Source: Paramecium tetraurelia (taxonomy: Eukaryota; Ciliophora; Oligohymenophorea; Peniculida; Parameciidae). From it: a stretch of 64,000 nt of DNA. The number at the start of each line of letters is the position of its first letter. The stretch's first letter is position 1. Location of the stretch: NCBI RefSeq assembly GCF_000165425.1, contig NW_001799008.1, forward strand, positions 62,001 through 126,000, given 5' to 3'. The position numbers and the translations under genes are program-made. Positions 36,192 through 48,156 of the stretch are shown here, one piece after another. Under the pieces are notes generated by a model that was given only the letters and a program-made list of their open reading frames with translations, made no database searches and had not been told where the DNA came from.

Positions 36192-36777
36192 TCAATATTT
36201 ACTATTACTTGCTTTAAATTCTTTCATAACATCTTTCTGAATTTTGAGAATGAACTCACTCATTCTTGGATTCTCCAGTAAAAGTCTCTCCAATAAATCC
36301 TCTCTGTTTTAGAATGCTTGTTTCAAATCTATGACAATCGCCAACTTTTTAGTGGTTGTAAGACTAGCGTAAAATTCCTCCAAAGGCAAACCCATACTAT
36401 ATGTATTCGATGTTTTATAATTCACTTTCTCGATAGCATAAGGTACTGTAATAAAAAAACATATAATAATGAAATCATACATATTTTGTAAGTGCTTAGA
36501 TTTGTATGCAATTTCACTTTGAGTTCCCTCCCCTAGAATTTATACCCATTCAATGTATCCACTGCAATATTGGCTGTAAATTCATCATAATACTCTGCAG
36601 TACATGAGAATTTCACTTCCCCCTCTCGTCTATCAATTTAAATCATTCAAATACTTTGGTGCCCATTCTACCAAAGGTCCAATACTTGATAGCAACTATT
36701 CTACTTCTTCATTTTTGGCCAAACTTTGAATATTGCTTACGTGAATCTGATTTCCTTTTGGTGGCATATATTAATTT
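36192..36777 (-). CDS. RRM protein, CstF-64-like
   Basis: About 175 aa, with introns of 25 nt (36648) and about 35 nt (36447, ending CAG). Residues 8-80 form an RRM: IHVSNIQSLAKNEEVEQLLS (RNP2 region), a shortened middle, then ANIAVDTLNGYKFQGRELKV. The C-terminal block (MGLPLEEFYASL, LLERLLLENPRMSEFILKIQ) resembles the hinge of CstF-64 that binds CstF-77 or symplekin. The RNP1 motif is degenerate (GEVKFSCTA). A role in mRNA 3'-end processing is inferred. The protein lacks the usual Pro/Gly-rich tail. Confidence 0.6.
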
Positions 36778-37027
36778 AATTAATATTAATATTTAGTATT
36801 TAATTAATTGGATCTCCATTTTTTATGTTCTCGCTTCACTTCCCCTGTGAAAAATTACCCCATGAATGAGTAAAATCTTATAACATATTGGATGATAATC
36901 ATTCACTAGACTCTCTCTCATATATAATACAATCAGAATTAACAATTCTATTGGATAAATTACAGGAATTTTGGTGTTCAAATAAACTATTGGATATTGA
37001 AATTTGATAATATATATTGATATCATG

Positions 37028-39330
37028 TCATATCTAGATAAATGTGTGATAATTTTTATGACTGGTTGCCACATAGCATTTCCAATCATCTTTTTTAAGT
37101 GTATAACATTCTTCGCAAAAATAAAAGCCAAAGCAGTTTTCACATTTATAAACACTCCCAGATTTTTCGATTTCGCAACCTTAACACTTATAAGTTTTTT
37201 TTTGAAATTGCTAAACTTCATATATAGGCTCGAAACGATGATCAGCCTTATGTCTTGGTCCATTCAATTCTGTTTAACTTCTGGTGAAGAAACAATTCTA
37301 GCCTATTATTAGATAGCAAGAAAATCAATTACATAAACTAAAATTTGTACATTGCTTGCAAATGAACTAGACACCAAGAATGGGTTTTTGAAAACACCCA
37401 TTGCACTTAGAATCATGACAAGGTATACCTTCAGCAAAGGTAGGCAATTCTATCACTTTGAATTCATGATCCTTATGATTAGGATCTCCAGTTATCAGTA
37501 GATTATCAAAACAAGCCTCACAAAAATCATAATTGTCACAAGTAATGCATTCGAATCTAGCTCCCCAAATGGGATTCTAATCGCAACCATTACATTAATG
37601 ATATTGATGCAATACTTCTTCATCAGCTTTGTTCGCTAAGAAGAACATATCGGTCTAAGTGAGTTCTCCTTCGCTAAATTAGAATCAATAGTGAATATTA
37701 CCTGATCTTTTTATTGTAACAATTCTAACAGATGTCAAAATTGGCTATTTTCTTAGATTTGTATCTACAAATACCAGGTTACAAAGAGATCCCGCAGATG
37801 TTACAGCTTATCTAGACCAACCACTTCTAAAAGGTTTCTCCCAATTGATTTCCAATAGAAAACCATCCAGGTCTTAGATTATGATTTCTAGCAAAGATTT
37901 CTACTTTCTTAGAACCTGGCATCATCATTTCTATGATTTCATATAACTCGATCGGTTTCTAAGATTTATTTCGGATAGAACTAAAGATGACGTTGTTTGA
38001 TATTTTTGAATGATATTCCACATGTTCACCTGGAGGACATTTATAACTATGTAAGTACTATTTTAATACCCAACCAGACATATTTCAAATGAGTGCATAA
38101 AGTAATATCCTGTAGAAAGATAAACGTTATTGCCTTATGGATTCAATTTTACCCACATAATTTGATCAACTATTTCATATCCCCACTTACTAGCCATTTC
38201 AAAAGCAATATTGAGTTGAGTATTGAGGATCCAAAGAAACAGAAATCCTTTCTTACTCAATTTCTCTATTTTAATATCCATAATTTCTTGATTGCTCATA
38301 GTGTTGTAGTCTAGAGAGAATTTGCTATTCGTGAACATAAATGAAGAGTCATTCTATTAACCTCCCTTGATTCTCCAGGGAGGATCCATCAAAACAACTA
38401 AACATCAAATTAATATAATATACCATCAAAGCCACCCACTTTCTCTACTAGGAAATCAATGTTAAAGTATCTTATATCACAATTGATGTAAGATTTAATT
38501 TTCACCTAATTTTGATAGTATTTTTTAATTCTCAATTCCCAACAGTTTCAAATTGCGTTTAGTTTCAAAATCTGTACCATCTTCAGTTAAAATTCTTAAG
38601 GGTTCTTCTTCTAATTTTTGTTCATCTTCCAATAATTTACCCTCGCCTTCTTATCCTGTAGAATTTTCAGGTTGGGCAAATTGTTTCAACTCTGCAGCAG
38701 TCACTGGAATGTCTAAGTTTGAAATAGTTCTTATATTATACCTTCAAATATCTTGACATAAATATTTCTGAATAATTCCTTTACTAAGTTTTCTTACTCG
38801 CTGCCAGAAGATAGGATTTATTTTTATTCATAGGACTTTTTGAAGATTTTGTTGACTCTCTTGAGGATGAGCTTACTTTTGTATTGAGCTTCATCAGAGG
38901 AGTCTTCTAAATCGATATGTTTGTGAGGTCTACGAAACTTTTTGGATTTCTTGGGTTTGATCTTAGGATTGAATTCAGAAGAGTGATCGGATGGGAGAAC
39001 TAATTATTCGCAGGATATTGGTAATTATTTGAGTAAGGTTGGTTCTTGGTTCTGCTACTACTCCTCTCTTGGGGGAGTCTGTAATTCAGCATTCTTCTTT
39101 TTGCGATCTTACTTGAGGTGTGTAATTTTGTGTTGCTGGACTACGGGTATTGGTTGAGTTGCTAAGAATAATAGATCTAATTACGTTGCGTGCCAGTTTG
39201 CTTTCTCTCTCTCTTATTGTACACCAGATTATCAAGATTGATCTACTTTAATCCTGTCTTTTGTTTTTGAACATTTTTTTTATAAGTCGGAGGTCAGTTT
39301 GGCATCGTAAATCTTTTCTTGGTCAGTCAT
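37028..39330 (-). CDS. MT-A70 adenine methyltransferase fused to ZZ zinc fingers
   Basis: About 700 aa with at least seven introns of 23-34 nt. The N-terminal 250 residues are basic and acidic low-complexity ([20 protein letters not shown]). The MT-A70 domain follows: [20 protein letters not shown], catalytic [46 protein letters not shown], and [24 protein letters not shown] is intact, so it should be active on N6 of adenine in RNA or DNA. Without a stop, the chain continues into Cys-rich zinc fingers: [30 protein letters not shown] and [18 protein letters not shown], the ZZ pattern, three or four copies. One frame step near an A6 run at about 38,500 is not explained by an intron. Ciliate relatives (MTA1/AMT family) make 6mA in nuclear DNA. 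Confidence 0.85.
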
Positions 39331-39395
39331 TAATTTTTAATTTTTTTATTCAATCCTCACTTGGAAGCCATTATAAATATTTATAAATAAATTAA

Positions 39396-40185
39396 ATGGA
39401 TTCTGAAGACTATCATTTCAAGTTCCGCATCGTCATTTTAGGTACCATTTTATTGTATGTTAAGGTGAGAAATCAGTTGGAAAATCAACCTTTTTAGATG
39501 GTAAATTAAATCATAAAATTTAAAGTATTGGCAATAACTTTTGGTAAGATAATAGAATAGGAAGCATCAGATGAATTAAATTTGAAGGTATCACTCTGAT
39601 TTAAATAATCAAAGACTGTTGGCTACATGGATGATGACACTCTCTACAAGATAGCCTATTGGGAAATACCTGGGAAGCATCGTAGTCCTGATACCTTCTT
39701 TCGTTTCTGTCTTGGAGCTACAGCAGCCATCTATATGTTCGATGGTAAGTGAAACATTCATATAAATAGTCTCAAAAAGATAAACATTTGAAAAGATAGA
39801 ACATTGGATAACTGAAAATGAGAAAACTGAGATCCCTGTCAAGGTTCTCATTGGAAACAAGATCGATCTCTATGCCAGTAACAAAGGAGGTGTATCAAAG
39901 TCAGAAGCCATCGGCATGGCTCGTAAATACGGGATGGAATATTTTGAAGTTTGGTAAATTATATAAATTAACACTAGTTCCATTGGGGATACTTCAATTG
40001 CCCCAGTTTTTGATTATCTCATCTCCACTATCATAGGGTAGATTCCAAACCCACCCACTCCGTTGTCCTTGATGGGAAAAGGCATCCTGATTGGAAAGAG
40101 ATTACTCAATTCGTCCAAATATCAATTGGTAATGAAAGATTGTTAACAGTAGGCACTTTGTGATATAGCATCACTTTATGAATGA
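39396..40185 (+). CDS. Rab-like small GTPase
   Basis: About 230 aa, with introns of 23 nt (39440, ending AAG), 27 nt (39587, ending AAAG), 25 nt and 24 nt. The P-loop reads ILGEKSVGKSTFLDG, switch II is degenerate (YWEIPGKHRSPD in place of WDTAGQ), the guanine box is LIGNKIDLYASN, and EYFEVCSIG matches the SAK region. It ends with a Cys-containing tail (MKDCQQALCDIASLYE) but not a clean prenylation signal. The loss of the WDTAGQ glutamine suggests altered GTP hydrolysis. It lies 14 bp upstream of the USP gene on the same strand. Confidence 0.8.
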
Positions 40186-40199
40186 TATTAACAATAATT

Positions 40200-43100
40200 A
40201 TGTATTGCGGTTTAAATAACTTGGGTAACACATGTTACATGAAATTCTCTCCTCCAAACTCTCTTTATGACTCGTCAATTTAGAGAGGCTCTTTTTAAGT
40301 GGAAGTATGATGAAAACGAAGCATCCCAAGAGGGAAAGACTGTATTCCGTATCAATTATAGTATCTGTTCGCCAAGATGCAAGAAAGGGCGATGAGAATA
40401 GAGCAGCAGATGCTAGAGGTTTGGTGAGATCTTTTCAATGGGATCCACAAGAATCATTTGCTTAGCATGATGTTTCAGAATTTTGCAGAGTACTGTTTGA
40501 TGCAATCTAATAATCAGATGATTAGGATTTCATCACTCGTCTATATCAATCTTGCTCATAATCCTACGTGCAATGTTTAAAATGCTAATAGGAGAGTGTG
40601 CAGAATGAAATTTTCTTGGATCTTTCACTCACTGTCAAAAGTGACTTTTTAAATGTTTACAACGAGTCACTTGAGAGAGCACTATACTATTATATAAAGC
40701 CTGAGAAATTGGAAGGAGATAACAAATACCTCTGCTAAAATTGCAATGATAAAACCGACGCCAACAAAGGATTTAGATTAAAATCACTATCGGATATATT
40801 CACCATTCAATTAAATCGTTTTGAGTTTGATATGAATACATTCGAGAGAAAGAAGGTCAATGATTATGTTTCCTTCCCCTTTGTTTTAGATATGAACAAC
40901 TTTCTCAAACCATATGATTAAATCCTCATTGAAGATCATCCAGATCTATTAGAAGAAAGAGAGAAATTGAAATAGCAATATGAAAAAGAGAAATTATAAA
41001 GTTGCTTCAGTGATCCCTTGAGAAGAAAGAATAGAAAGCCTTCTCCAGACGAGAGAGAGGCTAGAAGGTCCATTTCAATGACACTCCGCAAATAGTTCCA
41101 CCTGATGATAAAGCCTAATTCAAAAAGTAATTGCTTGAAGCACATTAAGAATTCTAACAAAAGTTTTAAAGTCTAAAATCAAATAATACTTCTCAAACTC
41201 AATTTACTTCTTAAACCATACCAAATAATCCGAATTTAATTTTGACAGCTGATGAAGCCTATGATATTGATAATGATTTTCTATTTGGAGGCAATTTGGA
41301 TGGACTAGGCGATCTAGGAGAAGGCACTGCTGCCAATACAGTCAAGGCTATTAAGGAAGTACAAGGAAGTGTTAAAACTTAGAATTATGAGGAAAAAGAT
41401 ATTCAAGAAAGAATTGAAAATGAATCACACAATTTATCAATTAAATAGAAGATCTAAGAGCTGTTGCAAAATGGACCAAATGTTTACGAATTATATTCAG
41501 TCATGATTCATTCAGGAGGTGCATTAGGAGGACATTATTATGCATATATCAAATCTTTTGAAAATGGAGATTGGTATTGTTTTAATGACTCTACAGTCTC
41601 AAAAATATCATGGAAGACAATCTTATCTATGTTTGGAGACAAATATCCAAAATACAATATGGGAAGTAGTGCTTACTTCTTGATGTATCGAAGAGCTGGT
41701 GAAGAACTAAGCACTTAAAAGCCTGAAATTTAAGAGCATTTGAAAGTAGCATTAGCTAAAGAATTGCAAGAATAGAAAGAAAAAGAGGAGAAGTGGGAAA
41801 GAGAAAAGAAAGAAAGGGAAATGGAATTAAAAATTAGATGTTTCTATAAAAATAACGATGCTGTTATAAAAACAAGGAAAGATACACTTTTGAAGGATTT
41901 CAAATAATTAGTAAGGCAAGAATTGAAAGTATAAGAAGATGACGAGAATACAAGAATAAGATTCTTTAATCATATTGATTCAATTCCTTAAGATACATTT
42001 ACAAATAAGGAGAATGAAATTCTGCAAGGATTATATTTTAATGATTACAAATCTGTACTTTTAGAAACCAAAGCTCCACATGAATAATTCTAGGAGTACG
42101 ATGCTCATTTAATGTTGATAAAACTATGCGTTTGGAGAAATGATATTGAGTCATTGGATGAACATGAATTGAAGCCTAATAAGTTTTTCATAAGGGATGA
42201 TAAAACGGTTGAATAATTTATGGATGCTATAACTCAACGATTAGGAGTACCCAAAGATAAATAAATAATCTTACAGAAGAATTTAATTAATGGAGCCGCC
42301 AATTATTCATTTAGAATGAATTAGTAACATTAATTAGAATACACCCTTTATGATCTTAAAATCGGAAGAAATGTGACATTGTATTTGGAAGAAAAGCAAG
42401 ATGATCCTGATCTTCCATTAAATTGGGATTAAAAATTTGAATGCGAAAAACATAAATGTCGAGTGACTTTTAATGATCCCAGAAAACAATTACTACACTC
42501 AGAAACTCCTGATTATTGTTTTGAATTGTAAATAGATAATAGAAAAACAATGTAAGAGTTGAAAGAGAGAATGAGTGATTTCTTGGGTTTGGATATTGAT
42601 TCATTCATTTGTTAAAAAGAGTAATAGATATGGGGAAGAAATAAAAGATTTGACTACTACAATAAAAAACAATTAAGCCATAGGTCGAGCTGCCTTTTGT
42701 CTAATGATGGGTAAACCTTCCACTAAAGGGACATACAAAATAAAGTTTGGCATCGGAGGTCTTTCTCCAAAATACTCTGATACGATTGAATTTGAATATT
42801 AAGACTTGTTCGAAATGGAAATCAATTCAGAATGGTATGTTCGGGAACTCAAAGAGAAACTTTGTTAAAGATTGGAGGAATAAAAATAAATTGTGTTACA
42901 ACCAAACTTTATGAGATTGAGATACAAACTAAATACAAAACTCAGCTAAATTTATCATAATGATTAAATATTAAAAAATATACGAATCTTTGATAATCAA
43001 ACTATTATTATTGAAAAGTTGGATAAGGAAGATTAAATAAAAGAAAATTAACTATTAGGATATGTGAGATTTTATAATCCAAAAGACTTTACTCTTTCAT

Positions 43101-43713
43101 TTCCTCCTTAAGAGATATTTTTGAATAGCACTGACACTATGCATGATGTATCAACTATTATTTCAAGCATGTTTAATATCAATTAAGATGCAATTGAAGC
43201 AATTAAAATAAATAATATCTTCAGTTTTACAATTACTGATTTAGTGACTGCAAGCTTTGATTGGTAATTACTTAAATTCAACTAAAATGTCGTCAGCAAA
43301 AGTCCATGGTTCCTTTTAAAAGATTCCTATTTCATTATGTATTCTACTATTTTATTATTATTTTAGTGTTCGAGATGCAAGAGAGGTTCCAAAAGATATG
43401 ACTGAATTAAGATAAAAAGTAGATTAGATTCTAGCCAAATCCTCGGATCCTTCTAAAATGCAATAAAAAATACCTCCTTAATCTACAAAACCAAAGGAGA
43501 AGGCGTTGAAAATCACAGTCGTTAAGTATTGAAAGTAGTTATTCTTTTAGGAAATAAGATGAATTAGCAAAATAGGAGGAGTTATAAAAATAATAAGATG
43601 ATCTAAAAGAAGAATAACAACTTAAAGAGGACGAGAAGGAACAGCCACAATAAAAAGATGAGAATTAAGATAATACAAATGAGACTGCTAAAACTGAATA
43701 ATAATAAGATTGA
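40200..43713 (+). CDS. USP47-like ubiquitin-specific protease with frame breaks
   Basis: About 1,100 aa. The Cys box is GLNNLGNTCYM, later blocks are SFQWDPQESFAQHDVSEFCR, LCQNCNDKTDANKGFR and IFTIQLNRFEFDM, and the His box is MIHSGGALGGHYYAYIKS followed by WYCFNDSTVSKI. Ubiquitin-like domains and a C-terminal REVPKD...EKALKI region then follow, as in USP47. Several short introns fit (for example 27 nt at 43353 and 25 nt at 43525). In the first 250 bp of the domain the family sequence is spread over shifted frames at three places: after CYM, at GAGGGAAAGACTG near 40337, and at CAAGAAAGGGC near 40380. No intron explains them. Either indels in the assembly or early decay. Confidence 0.8.
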
Positions 43714-43747
43714 GAGTTCTTTAATACAATATATAGATAAATTTAAT

Positions 43748-45080
43748 TCATATTTCAGTTTATTTAATAATATTAAATTCTTATTCTATTTAGACGTTTG
43801 TGTCTGCTTACTATTCTTTAGACACTACAGTTTGAAAGAAAGGATGCTTTAAAGCATCTTCAACTTTAATTCTCTATTTTGGATGTAAACATAGGAGTTT
43901 TGATAATAAATCTTCTGCATTGTCATCAAAGCCTTCCATGTTTATTATCTATTTCCATTTAATTGGCTTAGTTGCTGTGACTGATGGTAACTTTAAATCG
44001 TATTCTTACATTATTAACAAATAGTACCAAACAAATCGCAAATTTACCTCACTTGTTCAGATCCAAATAAACTTGCTAATTCCAAAATAAAGTTAACATA
44101 GAAAAAATTCTTAGTTGGAACCGGCTTATTTATCATTCTAACATTACTAAATAAATTGTATTTCTTAGTTAAAAATTATAAAAATATAACTCCAACTGCC
44201 CACATGTCCACCTCGTAGGATTGATCCTATTTAAACCTATTTATATATTATACATGATAATGTAGGATGCTTTCTAATGGCATAAAGCTTTCTGTTCCAA
44301 TCTTATTTTATCCAATTTAATCAATAGTTTTCTGAATTTCATTATATAAATTAATCTTCCTTCTAATCTCCTGAACTTCATCTGATTAGGGATTCTTATA
44401 TAAATATTTTCATAAGTTCTTACTTTCTTCGACAAATCCTTTTCCTTTTCAATCAACTTTGCTACAAACGACCTGTCTATCTCGCTGAGACCATAATCAA
44501 TCAAAATTCCTTTACAGGTTTTGGGATTATAAAGAAAGTTGCCAGGTTTCACATCTCGATGGTAGATGCCATTCTATTTCAAAAGATTCAAAGCCTTCAA
44601 TAATTCATAAAGATATTTTCTTATTTGCATCATGTCAAAGTTTGCAAAAAATGTCTTATTAACCTAAAATATGTACTATAAATGGTTTAAAGGTAAAGTA
44701 TTCTATTACAATGTAGATTTTTTGATCCTTCAAAAATAGGTTCACCAACTGAGGCATGTTCTCCTTACCATACACTAATTTTAAAAATCCAATCTCTGCA
44801 AAAATCAACTCTGGAGACACAGTTGAAAAATTAACCTTGATGGCATATTTTTTTGTTTTGTCAACCTGACCCTAATTGAGTCCAAGACTAAGTTTAATGA
44901 TCATTTTTTATACGCTTTGTATACCACTCCATAACCTCCTCTTCCCATCTCCCTTACAACCTTATAATTCTACTTCAGGTAGACCTCCTCATCGATTGAC
45001 TGATCCATATAATAACGATCGTTGGAACAAGGAGTTACTTTGACTTTTGTGCTTGAGGACTTTTTGTTATTTTTTTTCAT
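43748..45080 (-). CDS. Cdc7-like protein kinase
   Basis: About 400 aa, with introns including 26 nt (near 44890), 22 nt (near 44675) and 29 nt (near 44400). It starts MKKNNKKSSSTKVKVTPCSN. Kinase motifs: glycine loop EMGRGGYGVVYKA, KKYAIKV, catalytic loop NGIYHRDVKPGNFLYN, ILIDYGLSEID (DYG in place of DFG), an insert of about 40 residues, then IGTESFMPLESILHYHV and YEVDMWAVGVIFLQFL. The HRDVKPGNFLYN motif and kinase inserts are typical of Cdc7, the DDK that licenses replication origins with Dbf4. DYG is a notable substitution. Convergent with the USP gene by 34 bp. Confidence 0.8.
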
Positions 45081-45099
45081 TAATTATAGAATATATAAA

Positions 45100-46722
45100 T
45101 CATTATTATTTGTCATCCAAACTCATATCCCCTGAGTTTAGATGATAAAATCTAATTTACGACTTTGGTTTGTTCACCAATTATGACAACCCTGCATTAG
45201 TACTCGCAAGATGTGATAATTTATTAATTTCCAAATCTCTATCCTTTATGGCAATTTAGAGTTGATCAACTGCCTTTAGTAGATATTTAATCTTTTCGCT
45301 GTCAGTTATCTTTTGCCCTGGAGAAACACCTTTGATATATTATTGAATTATGTACCTTAAGGCTAAATTTAACTGATCAATACTGATTAAGGCAATTAAC
45401 TAATACTTGATTATTGATGCATTTACTAGGACATCAACTCGTTGTTTTCTTTTAATAAGCGATTCTCTCTTTTTAATTGTTCATTTTCCTTTTTGAACTC
45501 CTCCCTCTCTTTTTGCATTTGTTGACATAAATCTAATTTATACTCAATTTATTTCCTAACATCATCATCGAATCTTATGATATTTCCATTCTCCATCTGC
45601 AATTTCAATTCATTTAGTTCTCTGTTCATGTTTCTTAACGATTCTTATAATACGAAATTCTAAGCTCTCAATTCGCTGACTTGGTTATTCTTTTCAAACA
45701 TAGTCAATTAAGTTTGGTTCATTAGATTCTATTTATGAGTAGCTATCAATAATTCTGCATTTTATAATTGCAATTATAAGGTATTCACTTGATTTTTCAG
45801 TTGATCGGTGATTGATTCATAGTTCATTCTTTCAGCCTTATATTATTCATCATATAATTATTTATAATTTTCAACTTCTTATTTGATTTAATTCTAAATT
45901 ATAATTTATAATTTTTTACAGCAAATTTCGTCTCAGCATCTTCTATAGTATAGCCATGCATGTCACGTAATACGTCGATCTATGCTTCTAACTCTTTTTT
46001 TTCTTGAAGATTCTAATCCAACAAATTCGAATAATTGACTCTAAGTACATCTAAGTCTATTTTCAATAATTCATAAGCATTCTTAATTTCCAACAATTCA
46101 TTTATTTAATCTGATTGATCCTTAACAACCTTCTATAGTTGTTAATACTCATAAATATATTTTAATTTTTCCTCCTTAACAACTCTTAAGGCTTGGTCCA
46201 AATGATAGGTTTATTATAAGCTCTTCTATAATTCTTCAGTTTTATTAATAAATTATTGTTTGCCTGCTTATATTTCTTGATCTTTGATTTCAATAATTTA
46301 ATTAGTTTGCTCTAACTCATTTAAGACTTTATTGAGATTTTGACTAAGTTCCTACGAAATCATTATAAGAAATACTTATTTCTGAAGAGTTAACTTTTGA
46401 ACTTAGAATGCGTATTCTTCTGACTCAATGCTCTTCTATTTTAATCTATCGCATAAGTTATCATATTCTTAATTTAACTAAATATATTTAATGGGCTTAC
46501 AATTGAGTTAGATTGCTCCATTTCTTGTAATTAGTTCTACAAGTCTCTATTATGTTCCTTAAGGACTTCCATTTCTTGTGAGGCTGTTCCAAGAACATCA
46601 GTAAGTTTTTCAACTTCATTAGTAAGTATGTTAACTCTACTATAACACATATTATGAATGTCTGTAGATGTAGAATCATCAAGTCTTGATGTTTTATGTT
46701 GAGGAGTATTGCTTAACTTCAT
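45100..46722 (-). CDS. long coiled-coil protein
   Basis: About 530 aa. It starts MKLSNTPQHKTSRLDDSTST and quickly becomes a continuous heptad coil (RVNILTNEVEKLTDVLGTAS, QEMEVLKEHNRDLQ) rich in L, Q, E, K and N, ending NAGLSQLVNKPKS and MSLDDKQQ. No other domain is visible. Such proteins in ciliates are often basal-body or ciliary, which is inference only. It lies 19 bp upstream of the Cdc7-like gene on the same strand. Confidence 0.7.
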
Positions 46723-46865
46723 ATATATTTTTTATTTATTTTTATTTGTTTAATTAATTTGGTTTATTTTTATTTAAATGAAATACTCTTATTAATTTTA
46801 TAAATATTGATGTCTACATTTAAATTTTGATAATACTAATAATATTAATATAAAAATAAATAAGC

Positions 46866-48156
46866 TCAAAAATAATTACCAATTCCATCATCCCATGTGT
46901 TTAGTAAATAATTGTATTTATATTTATGAGGATGATATCCTTAATTCTTACTCATGAATATTTCACTCTAATATATGAACCACTCCCAGAATTTTATCTT
47001 TATCCATCTTAAAGGAGTGCCCGTTTTCTTGTAATCAATTTGCCTAGTCCTGAGTTTAGTATCATTGTAGATATCCATAAACATTTTAATTTCGTTCTCA
47101 TCCTCCGTAAGTATGTTAAACTCATGATTCAATTTCCAACTCCATCTGTCATTATTAAACGAGCCATAAAATAGCTGTTTGTTATCAAAAACATATCCTT
47201 TCATATGCAACAACTATTCAGGGAATTCATAAACTTTGAGATTTCTGTGAATGACACCTTAAAATAATATTCGATTGAAGGCATATCTGTACACAGGCTA
47301 ATCTCGTTTGTCTGCTGTTATTATCTCCACCTTCACTCCTCGGTCCATTGCTTCTCGTAGATGCTTTTCAAAGATTCTAACAGAGTAATAATAGGCCTAA
47401 ACAATTTTAATGTTGTCTTTTGCATTTTTAATTGATTCAATAATCTGAGTTTGAATTTGTCTATTAAAAGGGGGATGAGTCTTAAAGAATTCGTAATAAG
47501 GAGGGAATGCATTAAATGTATAAAGTAAATCCTCATTAGGTGTAGGTTTGTGTGGATTCAATTAAATTTTATATAAACTGGCCAAATACATGAAGTGCTT
47601 TTAAAGATTGTACGATAAATGTCTGCCCTCCGTATAGGTGTTGATATCGTGAAATGTCTACTTGCCCCATTTCACACCGCCATAATGAGATTCAATATTT
47701 GAAGTACCAAATATTGCCTTATGGTCAGCCACTGCCATTTTCTCATGATGTCTTCGGAAGAACTCTTACCCATAAATCTTAAAAGCACTCAAAGGGTTCA
47801 AATTCAAAAATACACCTCCATAAGATTGAAATAATTTAGTTAATTTGTTATTATAATGTCCTTAAAGATCATCCACAAATAAAACTACATTAACTCCTCT
47901 TTACTATGCGTTAATTAATTTATAGAGAGTTATGTTGGCTGCCAAACTCTTGTCCATTGCATAAGTCAAGATCCAACAATATGTCTTTGATTCATCAATC
48001 ATTTGCCATAATTTTTCTTGCATAATTATTATGTATACAATAAAACTCATCTCCGTCAGTAAACAAACTTAAGTGAGGAAACTAATATTCTTATATTTCA
48101 GGTGACAACTATTACAATGTTTTCAAGGCATTGTCATAGAATTCTTAATTTAACAT
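46866..48156 (-). CDS. phospholipase D-superfamily protein (two HKD motifs)
   Basis: About 422 aa with a 22-nt intron ending AAG near 48035. The first catalytic motif is HHEKMAVADHKAIFGTSNIE (H-x-K-x4-D-x6-GTSN). The second is LHMKGYVFDNKQLFYGSFNN, with the same pattern and GSFN. Together they form the PLD active site. The size and spacing fit cardiolipin synthase-type (Cls) or other PLDc_2 enzymes. There is no PX/PH or C2 domain and no clear membrane segment. A tail of about 40 residues follows the last motif. Confidence 0.88.

Noticed and set aside
36823-37263. 146-codon minus-strand frame beginning [10 protein letters not shown]
   Set aside because: It overlaps the zinc-finger exons of the MT-A70 gene in the wrong frame and lacks the Cys pattern.
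44330-44420. Apparent frameshift in the Cdc7-like kinase
   Set aside because: Removed by a 29-nt intron starting GTAAGAACTT and ending TATAAG, which restores the frame into IGTESFMPLES.
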